Source of the DNA: Epiperipatus broadwayi
Lineage: Eukaryota; Onychophora; Udeonychophora; Euonychophora; Peripatidae
Assembly: GCA_028023455.1 (NCBI GenBank)
Contig: JAQFVV010012495.1
Coordinates: 2,199,711-2,263,710 of the forward strand
Length of the DNA: 64,000 bases
Reading direction: 5' to 3'
This document shows, piece after piece, positions 11,191 to 22,682 of the stretch. Both the position numbers and the translations under genes were made by a program. The notes below the pieces were generated by a model that ran no database searches, was not told the origin of the DNA, and saw nothing but the letters and a program-made list of their open reading frames with translations. The stretch's first letter is position 1; the number at the start of each line of letters is the position of its first letter.

Positions 11191-11566
11191 TTCAACATCC
11201 GCAACTGTGTTTTATCACAGTTAATTTTTAATTTATTGATTTTTGTTGAAGTATATACATACATTCTTTTCATTAGTTAAAAATGATTTTGAATTTTTTT
11301 TATTTTCTTTTGACAATTCTTGATTGTGAAACTCAATTTCAATTAAACTAGGGCCAATCAAACTGAGGGTTCGATACATCTTTGGGAGGAAGGAGGATCA
11401 GAATACATTTAAATAACTTTTTTTAATATTTTATTTTACAAAAAAAAAAAACTTTTAAATATACAATAATATATTATTTTACTAATACACACACGGATAG
11501 CATCGGTACATTTATATTTACAAACAAATCTTTTAATAAATCATTTAACTGACAGTTTAAAATCAT

Positions 11567-11730
11567 TTTCTTTCTTTATTACTTTTACAATGCTTCATTT
11601 AATTACAACCTATTATTGACGATTTCGATTGCCCCAGCAATCTTCTTCAGAACTTCTACTTAAGCCGTCAATAGTGGGCTGTAATTATATGAAGCATTGT
11701 AAAAGTAATAAAGAAAATAAATGATATTAA
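11567..11730. mobile_element. Penelope pseudo-LTR hairpin, second subtype
   Basis: Inverted arms around TTACTTTTACAATGCTT face each other and flank a minus-strand hammerhead-like motif: core CUGAAGA, an extra A, stem II GAUUGC/GCAAUC with loop UGGG, then GAAA and a GUC triplet. Stem I is only about 3 bp. The subtype recurs at 23960-24040 and 34357-34605. It lies 335 bp upstream of PLE1 but outside its terminal repeats, so it is probably a separate insertion. Confidence 0.55.
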
Positions 11731-12251
11731 CATTATATAGATTTGGCAATGCAATACGATAAAGTTATAACTAACATTTTCATGTTGTGTCTATGTATTT
11801 AAGTAAAAAATTCTTGAACTTGCAATGTTGTATTCTCACATTACACGTTAATGTCACCACTTATTATTATTAACTTATTAGTATTGTATACCCTTATATA
11901 TATATATAAGTTAGAGCAAATGTACGCATTATGCATTTTAGTTTCAAACATTTGTTTTCTGTCATTGAATCATAAATAATCAGGATATAAAAACAATTTA
12001 ATCAAATAATATTTGAGCTCTTAATATATATTTATATTATATTATAGGCTATTGGTATTATTTTTAGTATTAAATTAGTCAGTCTTCTTAAGTGTAGGTT
12101 AAAAAGTTACAATTTAATTCTAATATGTACGAATACACAAATCTAAAAATTATATATGAAGTTGGTGTGTTTTGTGCATTGTTGTTTAATAAAAAAAAAA
12201 TAATGATTTTGAATGGAATTTTTTTTTTTAAAAAAAAAAAAAAATTTCAAA
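11731..12251. other. no gene seen
   Basis: AT-rich sequence with a T9A15-like junction near 12221-12243 immediately before the hAT coding region. Nothing else recognised. Confidence 0.45.
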
Positions 12252-13049
12252 ATGCCACCATAAAGAAAATACTTGTCAGGTGCACAAAAGAACAGAAACT
12301 TGCAAAATTTAAAAAAAAAAGTTGTAAAGAAAAATAAAGGAAGTTTAAAACAGTGGATAGAAAAAAGGATAGAAACAGAAGACAATAACTTTGTTACAAA
12401 TGTGATGTTGTTTCTAAAATAAAAATTGAAACTAATATAGAAAATACATTAGAAGATAATAATTATTACTTTCAAACACGGATGACAACAGCTGAAATGA
12501 ATGCAAATAATTCTGAATTATCAGATAATTTAGGACAATGATCTAAGCTTATATCAGATATTAGAATAATTTTAGTTCAGCAAGATATAAGACGTTTTAT
12601 GTATAATTTTCCAAAAGAAAGTGATCAATCTTTTTCTAATATTTATTATTATAAAACTTTAAATTATTTTGAAAGGTAAGTGTGTAGTTTATTTTTGTAT
12701 TCAATATTAAAAACATTGTTCATTGTTTTGCTATGTATTATTTGAATCTTTATTAAATGCAACATCAATATTTGTTAATGGCCATAAAAAATAACAAAAA
12801 CTGAGTGATGCATTGTGTTTTCATGAAAACAGAAAAAAAAATACACATTAAGTGATACATTCAGTGATAAGAATTAAAAGAATAAATTTAAAACCAACTG
12901 GAAAACAATATTAGAAAGAAGTTTTTCAATGCATTGTAAATATATGGAATTTTGTATTTAGGGATGATAATAAAACAATTGGAAGTTTGAAAAATGGGAT
13001 GTTCATTGAGCTATTTCCATCATCTAATACTAATTATTCAATGTCTTTA

Positions 13050-13150
13050 AAAAAATGTAATTTTAGTTAAATTTTCCAATTACATTCAACTGGTAGTAAT
13101 AGCCACATGGGTTAGTAGAGCCATACCATACTATGAGGAATTCTAACATC
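13050..13150 (-). repeat. PLE terminal sequence, inverted relative to the adjacent PLE3 piece
   Basis: The run CAACTGGTAGTAATAGCCAC then ATGGGTTAGTAG here matches 25105-25165, which is the 3' terminal part of the minus-strand PLE2. Here it precedes the plus-strand PLE3 coding scrap, so it is in inverted orientation to it. This fits the inverted terminal arrangements of Penelope-like elements. Confidence 0.5.
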
Positions 13151-13194
13151 TACAAAGCCTAAACTTGAAATGTTGAAAAGCAAAACTGCATTTA

Positions 13195-13500
13195 TGAAAT
13201 ATCATGAGAATGTGGAAGAATGTATATTGGTGAGACCAGTTTGCCCCATTGAAAAGTAATTGCAAGAGCACAAACTGATGATTAGAAGAAAGAAAACACA
13301 TGTCTTATTAAGCAAACCATGTATGTAGCAATAAACATATATCCAATTAGGAACATACAGAAATATTGAATAGCGAGAAGGTACAAAGAAGAAAATTCAA
13401 AGAAGCTGCTCATGTGACAATGGCAAATAATTCCATAAGTCAGTCTAGTGTGACTATGCATAAAGTATAGAAACCATTAATCAACTTTGCTCTTCAGAAA
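13195..13500 (+). pseudogene. PLE3 GIY-YIG endonuclease fragment
   Basis: Reads ECGRMYIGETS, the start of a Penelope GIY-YIG domain (YIG, then GET), then after stops and a shift RRKFKEAAHVTMANNSISQ, with the conserved Glu and Asn of the domain's end. There is no reverse transcriptase upstream. The fragment sits inside the hAT pseudogene and continues into a tRNA-like module at 13565. Clearly non-functional. Confidence 0.7.
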
Positions 13501-13564
13501 TAATGGAGAAATCAGGAGAAACCTTATAAATAAGTATGTGAAATTTCTACTGACTGTTGCCTTT

Positions 13565-13645
13565 GGCAGGATGGCTCAGTTGGTTAGAGCATTATCTTAA
13601 AATTCAATCTTCAAGAATCTACTGGTCTATGTTTGATTCTCACGC
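13565..13645 (+). repeat. tRNA-derived module at PLE3 3' end
   Basis: GGATGGCTCAGTTGGTTAGA is a good pol III A box in tRNA D-arm context, and about 50 nt later GTTTGATTCTC resembles a B box. The cloverleaf arms do not all pair, so it is not a working tRNA. The flanks (ACTGACTGTTGCCTTTGGCA before, TCAAGAATCTA after) match the module at 25231-25312 (-) next to PLE2. The tRNA-like piece is therefore a recurrent part of this Penelope family's 3' end rather than an independent SINE insertion. Confidence 0.65.
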
Positions 13646-14189
13646 TAGTACTGTCACTGGTCAGACCAAGAACATCTGAAGAAGAGAGAATATCACTCAA
13701 AACTTTGTGCAGATATTACTAATAGTTGAATGTAATTGAAAATTAAAGTTAAATTTTTATAAAGACAGTCAATCCTTAATTTTAGATGATGGAAATAGTC
13801 CAATATAAAATACAACTAAAATATTATCATCATAAATCTTCGGGAAAACAATGAGATGTTTTTGGTTTGACTGAATTGTTAAGCAGTGTTATTGAAACAT
13901 ATTTTTAAAAAAATAGGATAATACTAAGAAAGTGTTACATTATTTATCACATCTATCTCAAAAATTGTTTTGATATATAATGTCTATCAAAATAATAAAA
14001 AAATATCACAAAAGGTGTCAAGGGACAAATATAGTGTTCAAATAGATTACACACCAGATGTATCTTATGTAGAACAAATTTCTATTATTACCATTGATTA
14101 TAATAAATTTGGAAATAAAATAATATTTTGTTGGATTTTCAAAACACAAGATTCAACTAATGAGAGATTGTTAGGTTTAAATAGTCAAA

Positions 14190-14395
14190 ATAAGAGTCAT
14201 AGATCACATGTCCCTACTCTCTTAAGCTTGTAAGTTATAAACAATGAGGATTGCCAATTCCCCCCCCCCCAAACCCCTGACCATAGTTTCATGCTCTGGC
14301 ACTCCTCAGAGAGGTGTCAGGGTAGGTTCAGACACTAGATCTAAAAATACCAACCCAAAGCCAAGCACTTATCTAAAAGTTATCTATTGAGTAGA
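14190..14395 (-). mobile_element. family A retrozyme copy, inside the hAT pseudogene
   Basis: The reverse complement of the family A body and ribozyme: AATAGTCAAAATAAGAGTCA at one end and TTATCTATTGAGTAGAAAAT at the other. A C10 run replaces part of the 3' stem. It separates two collinear hAT blocks, so it inserted after the hAT arrived. Single copy, not a dimer. Confidence 0.75.
14274..14329 (-). ncRNA. hammerhead ribozyme, type I, nearly intact
   Basis: On the minus strand: core CUGAGGA (14303-14309), stem II GUGC/GCAU with loop CAGA, GAAA (14287-14290), stem III ACUAUGGU, cleavage triplet GUC, and stem I CCUCU/AGGGG. The closing stem II pair is G-U and the outer stem I strand is replaced by a G run. 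Possibly weakly active. Confidence 0.75.
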
Positions 14396-15578
14396 AAATC
14401 TTTTAACATCATTACACATAGATATTATAGATTGCAGATGATAACAACAAATCAAAATGTGCCTTACATACCTTGTCTGGCTCATAATTTTATTTTACTT
14501 CTTTGTGATGCAACAGCCAATATTATAGGATCAAGATTTTCAGAATTATACAAAGATTATTTACTCTCTTTGCAGATTTATCTAAACATTGAACAATAAT
14601 ATTAAAACATATATAAAACAAGTAAAAACTAGTAAGTAGCATCAGATGAGAAGCACAAATCAATTTGGTAAAAGCTTTACATTTTTAAATGAAAGAAATT
14701 GCATCTGCTTTGAATGAATTTATTAACATATCATCTGATTGGTTTCTTGTTTCTGAAGCTTAGTATGTTAGAAAATATTACAAAATTTCCCTTTGTTATT
14801 TTGATTTTGGCTTGATATAATATTTTAAATGCAATAAATAAAGTAAACACTGTTTAATAGAATGAAGATATAATTTTAGAGTTCATTTTTTAGTTATTAA
14901 ATCAGTACAAAATTTATTTTAAAACGTAACAAATAGTACATTTGAATTATCATTAGAAGAGGCTTAAAAAATTGTTCAAGAACTAGTTTTCTATCTATCA
15001 CATTCATTAAAAAAATGTTTTTCGATGAGGTAAGCACTAGTGAAACTTTAGCCCTATCGAAAATAATAAGATTTTGTGGTTTAGCCTCTTGATAGACACT
15101 TTGATTAGTCAAATAGGCAAAAGATTTAAGCCATTTTTTTAGAAATTTTAGAAACCTCCCCTGAACACCTAAAAGAAATGTAAATAAGTTTGATAAAAAA
15201 TGTTTAGGTTTTAATAAAAACAAAAAAATTTATAAACAATGTTTTCTTAATAAGAAATTTAATTGAACAGAAATCTTTCTTCAAAATCTAATCATTCAAC
15301 TTGCCTAAATTCATAACAAAAAATAATTGTAATGACATTTTTTCCAACATTTATCATATTTAGCATTTATTTAACACTCCTGTTAACTGTGGCCTGTGCA
15401 GAACACATATTTGGCAAATTAAAATTAATCAAAACTACTTCAAATCAAAAATGTCACAATTTTCTTACCAATATTATCTATAGAAAATAGAAAAACTGGA
15501 AAAACAAACTTTGAAGACATAATTGAAAAATAGACAACTCAAGGCCCAAGTTTTGAAACTAATAAAAGTTTTACAAAA

Positions 15579-18493
15579 TAAAAATAAAAAAACAATGTAA
15601 TTGTATTATATTGTGTTGTGCAGCAGAAAAACTGTAAAAAACTAATTTTCAGTTATAAATGCATTAATTCATTATGTCCTCTAGTAAATATTAGTTGTAC
15701 CTATTGAATGCTGGAGTAAGTCTCTAAGTTATTTAATTTCCTTTTTTTTTACAATTTTAGAATTACTTATGTTATAAATATATAATTCAAATTTTGTTAA
15801 TTCAATTTAAATGTTTTTAAATGAAATATCTACAAAAGACCCAAAAACATTCTTGCTTTCACATCCCAACATACAGATAACTGGCATTGTTAAAATATAT
15901 TGTTAGTTTAAAACCAAGCTTTCTCCATGTCATCACATGAAGTTTTAAGTCTGTACAATTAATGGAATACTTTTTCCTGGGTTGCAAAATCTACTAGTAT
16001 TATGTCAACTGTTTTCAGATTTGTGACACACAAATATTTTAGCCAATGAATGGATAATGTTTAATACTTATTCTTGCTTTGCAATTAAGGCATGAATCTT
16101 ACTAAAATTTATTTAAATCAAAGGTAGCCTGCACTTATCAATATTACAATACTATGCCACTGGTATTTTGCTTATCTGCATAATGCAATTGACCTAGTTA
16201 TTTTAACTTTAATCATAACTCATCTTCTAAAAGATAACACTTGGTGAGTACCTCTCTGCTGGTATTTATCTCTAATGTTTAATATTTAAAACAGCATTAC
16301 GCTGTTGCACATGCGCTTTGAAGATCTTAACTATAAATGAACGAATACTAACACTCAACCACATGATAAAGTCAAAGCACTTTTAAATAGGAGTAGGGTA
16401 GATATCAAGATGGTTATGTATCTCATGGCATACAACAACATAGTAGTGAGTATATATATATTGTACCGTTTATTTATATATAGTACAAATATATTGGCAT
16501 TTGGTAAAAGCTAAAAAAATAAAAGTAAATTTAGATTTTTTTTTTTGAGTATAATTTTTTTTTTTTAAAAAAAAAAAAAAATACAATGAAAGTTAAAATT
16601 GCCTTTCGTATTTTTTTTTATGTAATTAGAAATAAAATTAGAATTGGAGAGAACAAAAGAATTCCAAAAGTAAAAAGATAAGCTAAAAGAAAAATATTTT
16701 AGCTAATTAAAGATGGCCGAAAGATTTGCTAAAAAAATAAGAACTTTGTAATTGAAAAATGAGTAAAGACTGTACAAGATTATGAACCAAAAATGCCATG
16801 ATAATAGCATGTGCAGAAGTCTGAAAACTGGGCCTCTAGTATAAAAAGGCAGAGACCGTTTTGACGAATGTCTTGTTTTTTCTGTTTTTTCCTTTGGCTG
16901 GTTTTGGATTATTAAATTCAAGACCACTTCACAATGAAATAATCCTTCATGTGGGAGTAGACTGGGGCTTTAGCTGACATTGTTAAGAAGATGGACACTA
17001 GAAAACTTCTGCGACTAGCCTTCAGAATAGACTACAAGATCTGCAACTAATAACCAAAGGCCAAGCTCATTCTAACCCAAAAAACTATGCATAGTAAGCT
17101 ACAACTACCTTCTCATTAAACTTACTGGTAAGCTATGACTTTATTATTCCCAATTGGACTAAATTGTCGACAAATCTTTCTTAAAAATATACGTATAATA
17201 GGACCCTGATATGGACTGTAATTTTAGTGATCAAGAGACTCTTATTTAATCAAGAACTTTAATTAATTGTCTTAATTACTTTATTTTATTAATTGCTTCA
17301 TGTTTGAATTAGTGTGTGTTTTCTCCAATTTATTTGATTAATAATTTCCTTTAAACATTTTAATCTATTAGAATAAAAATATTTCTAATATCAATTTTCA
17401 TTTGTACGTTATTCTATAATATTTAGTAGTGTTTATTATTAAATTTATTATTAGTTTAGTAAGATTTAAAAATGTAATTTATCTTTGCCAATATGTTTAA
17501 TAAATTCCAGGAAAAATAATATTTAAAAAAAATAATTTTCATTATGGTAAAATCTAATACCAGTTTTTTAAAAGCATTTTTTCTTTTTAACTTGCGAGAC
17601 ATGCTGGTGACATATTTTAGCAGATTCTTATGAATCCTGGTGCCCAGATCAAATAAATTAAAAGCTGATTTCATCAATAGCACAATTCGTAAGAATTCTA
17701 GGCTGAGTTGATCAGGAAAGATAGTTATGTTTTTAGAATAATAATGAAATCTTTTTTGAAATAAAAAAAAATGAAACATTTTTTTTTTTTACATAACTTG
17801 ATCAACTCGCATAGTTTATATGCATATAGAGGCCTAGCAAGATGGAAAACATTACAATATATATATATATTGAAACAGATATACTGTTCCTCGTATATAT
17901 ATTCAAAAGATCCCCCCCCCATTTAAAAATGTCTAGCGTGATTCAGTCTAATTGGGAATGAAATAAAGCAAAAAAAAAAAAGTTTATCATTTAAAATTAA
18001 GAAGTAAATAAAAGCTGTGATTTGTTAAAAAAAATTATATTTTTAATTTTGTGATTGATGGATTTGAATAAAGTGTTATGTCATCTTATTTTTTTTTATC
18101 TGTCACAATAAAAAAAAAATTAATTCTCCAATCATTAAAAAGAAAAAAAAAGACACTTGGGCTAAACTGAAGCAGTAGGCAAATTAGGCACGTCGTCAGA
18201 AGAAAAGAACTTTTTTTTTCTCTTGTCTTACACAGAGAGGCAGAACATATTAAATGTTTTTTTAAAAAAAGTGTATTACTTAATTCTTTTGACACATTAA
18301 AATATAGCTTTAACAAAACGTGAAAATGGAAAAAGAAAGCTTTGCTAGAGGAATTATAATGATAATGGGGTAAATTAGCGGTTTCACTCTCTCCATGCTG
18401 TGCCATGACTTTCCCAAGATAATGCTAAATAGATGAAATAACCCGCCCTCTTTTTGAGTAAACTAGACTGCAAAACTGGAAGGTAATTATATT
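15579..18493. other. no gene seen; one promoter-like TATA context
   Basis: AT-rich DNA. TATAAAAAGGC at 16840-16850 sits in a locally less AT-rich stretch (16790-17120) and could be the core promoter of a solo LTR or a gene, but I found neither terminal repeats nor an exon. A T/A-tract junction lies near 16550-16583. Confidence 0.35.
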
Positions 18494-18805
18494 ATAAAAA
18501 TATTTAAGCATCTTTATCACAAATTATAAATTGACATTATGAAATATCTACATAAAAATTATTTTTATAAAAATATTTAAACATCTTTATCATATGTTAT
18601 AAAGTGAAGTTATGAAACGGTTGCATAAATTTTGTTTTATAAAATATTAAGACATCTTTATCATACGTTATAAAGTGAAGTTATGAAATAATTACATAGA
18701 ATTTGTTTTATAAAATATTAGAACATCTTTATCATACATTATAAAGTGAAGTTATGAAATAGCTATACGCAAATTTATTTATAAAAATATTTGAACGTAT
18801 TTACT
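18494..18805 (+). repeat. tandem repeat, about 72-bp unit, 4.3 copies
   Basis: Units start at 18494, 18567, 18640, 18711 and 18782 (partial), each carrying CATCTTTATCATA then TTATAAAGTGAAGTTATGAAA. Spacing is 73, 73, 71 and 71 bp. Divergence increases toward the first copy. No coding or obvious secondary structure. Confidence 0.85.
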
Positions 18806-19022
18806 ATATGGATTAGAAATGCTTCAATTGCATATTACTTCTATCTGGGTAATGTAACAGAGTTTATGTGTATGAATATACCTTTATATTTGACTAAATT
18901 ATAAATGCTTCAATTACCAAATGATAAATGCTCCACAAACCAAGAATTGCTGAGTTTAAATGTCTACCAATCAGTAATAATTCATAAAATAATGAAATGC
19001 TGTATAAATCATAAATGCTTGA

Positions 19023-19560
19023 CTGCTTCTAAGCTTCTTATCATAAATGAATTCAAAATGAACTATTGATGAATTAGAATATTTCCAAGCTTCTTCTCAT
19101 AAATGAATTCAAAATGAACTATTGTTGAATTAGAATGTTCCCAAGCTTCTTCTCATAAATGAATTCAAAATGAACTATTGTTGAATTAGAATGTTTCCAA
19201 GCTTCTCATAAATGAATTCAAAATGAACTATTGTTGAATTAGAATATTTCCAAGCTTCTTCTCATAAAGGAATTCAAAAATGAACTATTGTTGAATTAGA
19301 ATGTTTCCAAGCTTCTTCTCATAAATGAATTCAAAATGAACTATTGTTGAATTAGAATGTTTCCAAGCTTCTTCTCATACATGAATTCAAAATGAACTAT
19401 TGTTGAATTAGAATATTTCCAAGCTTCTTCTCATAAAGGAATTCAAAAATGAACTATTGTTGAATTAGACTGTTTCCAAACTTCTTCTCATAAATGAATT
19501 TGTAAATGAACTATTGATAAATAAAAAAAACTGCTTCTAACTCTTTCATAAGTGAAATGA
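19023..19560 (+). repeat. tandem repeat, about 56-bp unit, about 9 copies
   Basis: The unit contains CCAAGCTTCTTCTCATAAAT then GAATTCAAAATGAACTATTG and TTGAATTAGAATG. Inner copies are nearly identical and the outer ones diverged. Two copies (near 19261 and 19431) share the same variants (AAAGG and an extra A), suggesting a higher-order duplication of about three units. Scattered ATAAATGCTTC pieces at 18820-19022 look like older decayed units. Confidence 0.9.
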
Positions 19561-20199
19561 AAATGAGTTATCATGTGGATAGAAATGAACTTCGTTAGAA
19601 ATTGCAAATTAATTGTTATTTAATAAAATTATTGTTACTAAAAATTAAATTTGGTTATCCAGTTGTCCAATTCTGTTTTGTTTTATTGCATCATTCATCA
19701 GTTATAGCACTTGTTCATGAGAATCTCATGCTTTCTGAGCTACGTCCGGCATAACTAGACCTAGGCAAGTCAGATTGTAGTGAGATGGAACTCTAATGGC
19801 GCTGTTTGGAAAACCAAGCATAGAAATGTTTAGATGCTTCCAGTCTCTATGGTATTACATCCTCTGATGAGCAGGAAATATTGTTGTAGGGGGCGTTAAC
19901 ATCTGCATTGGGAATGCCAATTGATAGTTCCTTCCTGCAGCATGCTCATCAGAAAATTGTTACAACTGATGTAATAAAAGGGTTGTATGGGGGTCCGGTT
20001 ACAATATATATATATATATATGTTGAAAGGCAAAGTAGAATAAAAACAAACATTTGTTTTTGTAGATATTTTCTGTATTACACTGGAATAACATTTAAGG
20101 ATTAAATAATTCTGAATTAAAAAAATATATAAATTAAACATTTAAAAAGGTTTAATTAATATTTTATTAATTCTGATTTTGAAATTAAAACAAGCATGT

Positions 20200-22450
20200 T
20201 TTTATGTTACAATAAATATATTGGTAATTATAACATCTCATTATGTTTTGATTAGCAAATGTTTTTGTAATTAATGCTTCTATAACATATTTTGATAAAA
20301 TTTCTCAAAGTTGTTTTTCAAAGGATTAAGTTAAAATGAAAAGAGTCGTTAAACTTTTTTCAATCAAGATAGGTAAAACTTATTTTTCATTAGTGTATTT
20401 TCCCCCCACCCTGACTATCAGAGGTAAAAACATAAAAAAGTTTTTTAAAAGTTGGGACAGATAATGACAAACTTACCATGAAATTATAACTGAAGGCAAA
20501 ACAGTGCAATTCCAGGTGCTGCTAATAGGTCATTATGGTAAAGTTTGAATTTACATGGAAGTAAAGGGCCAGTTTTCTGCATTCTTCATACCATATATAT
20601 ATTAGACAGCATAGAGCTCAGTGCAGGTCAACAGTTACATGGATTATACCTTTCCCAATGTTTACAAGAAGCCAGTCTACTGTTTAGAAAGAACCAGTTT
20701 ATCCAGAGAGTCCATAAAATTGCTGAAGAATTAGTTTATACATATACTGTTTTACCTGTATGTAGAGAGGCACACATAGAGGTATTGCATTGTATATATA
20801 TGTAAAGTACAGCTGGTGAGTAGTATTATATATATAATGAGAACAATACTATTTTAAATAATTTCTTGAAATGACATTTAAAATTTCTAATTAACAAATT
20901 TTAAAAGTAAATGATTTTTGTCAACTAAAAATAAAACAAGTAAAGAATTTTTGCTTGAATTAAAAGTCTAAAAAAACAATAAAGGATTGATGACAATTTT
21001 ACTTTGAAACAAAAAAGTAAACTCTAAAAATCTTTCTAGATTGCAAAATAAATGACTTGCTGGAATATTTTTAAGAGATGTTTATAATTAATCAAGAATA
21101 ATCTGACAAAGATGTGATATTACTTTTTAAAAAAAAAAAAAAAATTATGAATGACTGTCAAAGAATCAATATTTTTTTAAAAAAATAAAATAAAAATAAA
21201 AACTTTTAAATTAATATCTATTTTTATATATACACACATTATAATGTGCATTTATGTATCATTAAAATGTGATGGCTTACTTTTTTATTATAATATGATA
21301 ATTCCCATATATTACACCATATACTCCTTAATTAAAAACTTTACAATACAGTTCTAACATATGATTTATTTCTTCTTGCTTACAGTTTCAACTGTCCTGC
21401 AGTCATCATCAGAGCTACAATATTTAAACATATATAATATTTAACCATACTGTAAGCAAGAAGAAATAAATCATATGTTACAACTGCATTGTAAAGTGTT
21501 AATTAAAGAGTATATGGCATATTATATATGATTAATCAATGCAAATAAGAAGTGGAAATTTTTTTAATAATTCCTATATGTTATTGCATGTCTGTATACT
21601 TATATAGCTGCATGTTAGGTAGACACATATGTTGAAATTAATCATATTTTTATTATATAATAATTCAAATATGTTCATAAATTATTATATGCTTATCTGT
21701 GTGCTGATATATAGGCATTTTATCCTAAACCTATTGTAACATATATGCAAATTATGATGTAATAGTTGATTTCTTTCTGGTATTAATCAAAATCAGAGTA
21801 TAGCCATATTCAGCAGTCTTTAATTTAATTGTTATTAATAAATTTATATTTCATTGTTAAAATTATTCCAGTGAATTTATTTAATCCTAAAACATAAATT
21901 ATATGTTGTATTATATCTCTTGTTCGTAGTAACAATTGTAGAGCTTTTGTTCCTGAAATACATTCGTGCATAATGATCTGTTATATAAATGTTGTTTATA
22001 TTTAATGTTTACGGACATCCATTTGATAATGATTCTGGATTAGTGCAAAGTGGATATCCTTTAAGGTCCATGTACATTTTATTTAGTTTAGTAATTATTA
22101 GAAATTGGGTTTATAGTTGGCCAATACATTAATGGTACTAAGTGGCCAGAGCATTGACAATGATCAGCATGTTTTAGTATCCCAGCATTATTTTTTCATT
22201 GTTATATTCTTATGGATTAGCACTTTAGGTTGTGCACCCAAATTATTGTTTAAATAATCTGCCCCAAGCTGACAAGGGCTAAATAATTAGCCTAATCTAT
22301 AGTGAACCCATTTCAAATCCAGTTACAAGATTGGCTTTTGATTTATTTTTATCATTGATCATTCATGATGATGAATGGTTATTACTTTTGAAAAATGCTG
22401 ATATACATATAGTTATAATTAGTCTGTGTTGATCTCTTATGTTCATTCCC
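20200..22450 (+). repeat. 2-kb non-coding repeat, copy 1
   Basis: Aligns in inverted orientation with 54825-56900 along nearly its whole length: TTGGTAATTATAA...TTTTGATTAGCAAAT at one end, GAAGAATTAGTTTATACATA in the middle, CAGTGAATTTATTTAATCCT further on, and ATTTGGGTGCACA-like sequence near the other end. The ORF at 20545-20805 is not conserved between the copies. Copy 1 has a Penelope pseudo-LTR inserted at 21318-21518 that copy 2 lacks. Superfamily unknown. Confidence 0.7.
21318..21518. mobile_element. Penelope-type pseudo-LTR hairpin inserted in the 2-kb repeat
   Basis: Inverted arms CCATATACTCCTTAATTAAA... and ...TTAATTAAAGAGTATATGG flank a minus-strand hammerhead-like motif (CUGAUGA, GACU/AGUU stem II, GAAA). 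The inner arms TATGATTTATTTCTTCTTGC pair with their exact reverse complement. Confidence 0.65.
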
Positions 22451-22682
22451 ATAGTTATTCCTTATATTCATTTTATTTGTATATTCAAATTTTATACTGA
22501 CTTGGGATTGATGATGATAAGTGTCATCATTCCACATTTACCCCCCTCCCCCAGAATCAATACTGTTACAATAAAAATGTTCTCAAATACAAAAATTAGA
22601 ATCATTTGTTACATAGTGTATTATATAACCTATATAGAGGCAGTTCTATTTCCTTCCAAGTTTTTACTAGTTAAACCACTAA

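Larger units (their letters stand above)
9205..11232 (-). mobile_element. Penelope-like element (PLE1), decayed
   Basis: A minus-strand element encoding reverse transcriptase plus GIY-YIG endonuclease is bracketed by 31-bp inverted repeats at 9205-9235 and 11202-11232, both carrying AACTGTGATAAAACACAGTT. The right repeat sits just upstream of the coding region and the left one just past it. Coding is split by at least two frameshifts (near 10870 and 10635) and one in-frame stop (near 10712). Penelope-like elements form a separate branch of retroelements related to telomerase reverse transcriptase. Such flanking inverted sequence is compatible with their inverted pseudo-LTR arrangements. Confidence 0.8.
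12252..15578 (+). pseudogene. hAT transposase, DUF4371/ZMYM1-like, with nested insertions
   Basis: Collinear fragments of one transposase. At 12252 an ATG opens 'MPP*RKYLSGAQK', matching the family's basic N-terminus. One frame, with a few stops, runs to 12678 and includes the TTF-type zinc-finger-like block with RFMYNFPKESDQSFSNIYYY. After an insertion, 13970-14190 encodes YSVQIDYTPDVSYVEQISII (the conserved 'DSTPDVSHxEQ' block). After another insertion, 14387-14850 encodes PCLAHNF, a degraded 'SDTRW' region and YNILNAINKVN. At 15370-15435 LLTVACAEHIFGKLKLIK is the C-terminal dimerisation motif, followed by LSIEN and FEDIIEK. Many stops and shifts mean it is dead. The first block ends AAAG then GTAAGT, a consensus splice donor. 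No terminal repeats were identified. Confidence 0.82.

Noticed and set aside
16840-16850. TATA box as a confirmed promoter
   Set aside because: The motif is good, but no exon, initiator or LTR pair could be tied to it.
18494-19560. CRISPR array
   Set aside because: The repeats are contiguous tandem units without unique spacers, in an animal-type genome.
19866-19890. CTGATGAGCAGGAAAT as a hammerhead core
   Set aside because: There is no room for stem II between core and GAAA, and no stem I pairing.
20545-20805. 86-codon ORF as a gene
   Set aside because: It lies in the 2-kb repeat and the second copy (54825-56900) does not keep the frame.
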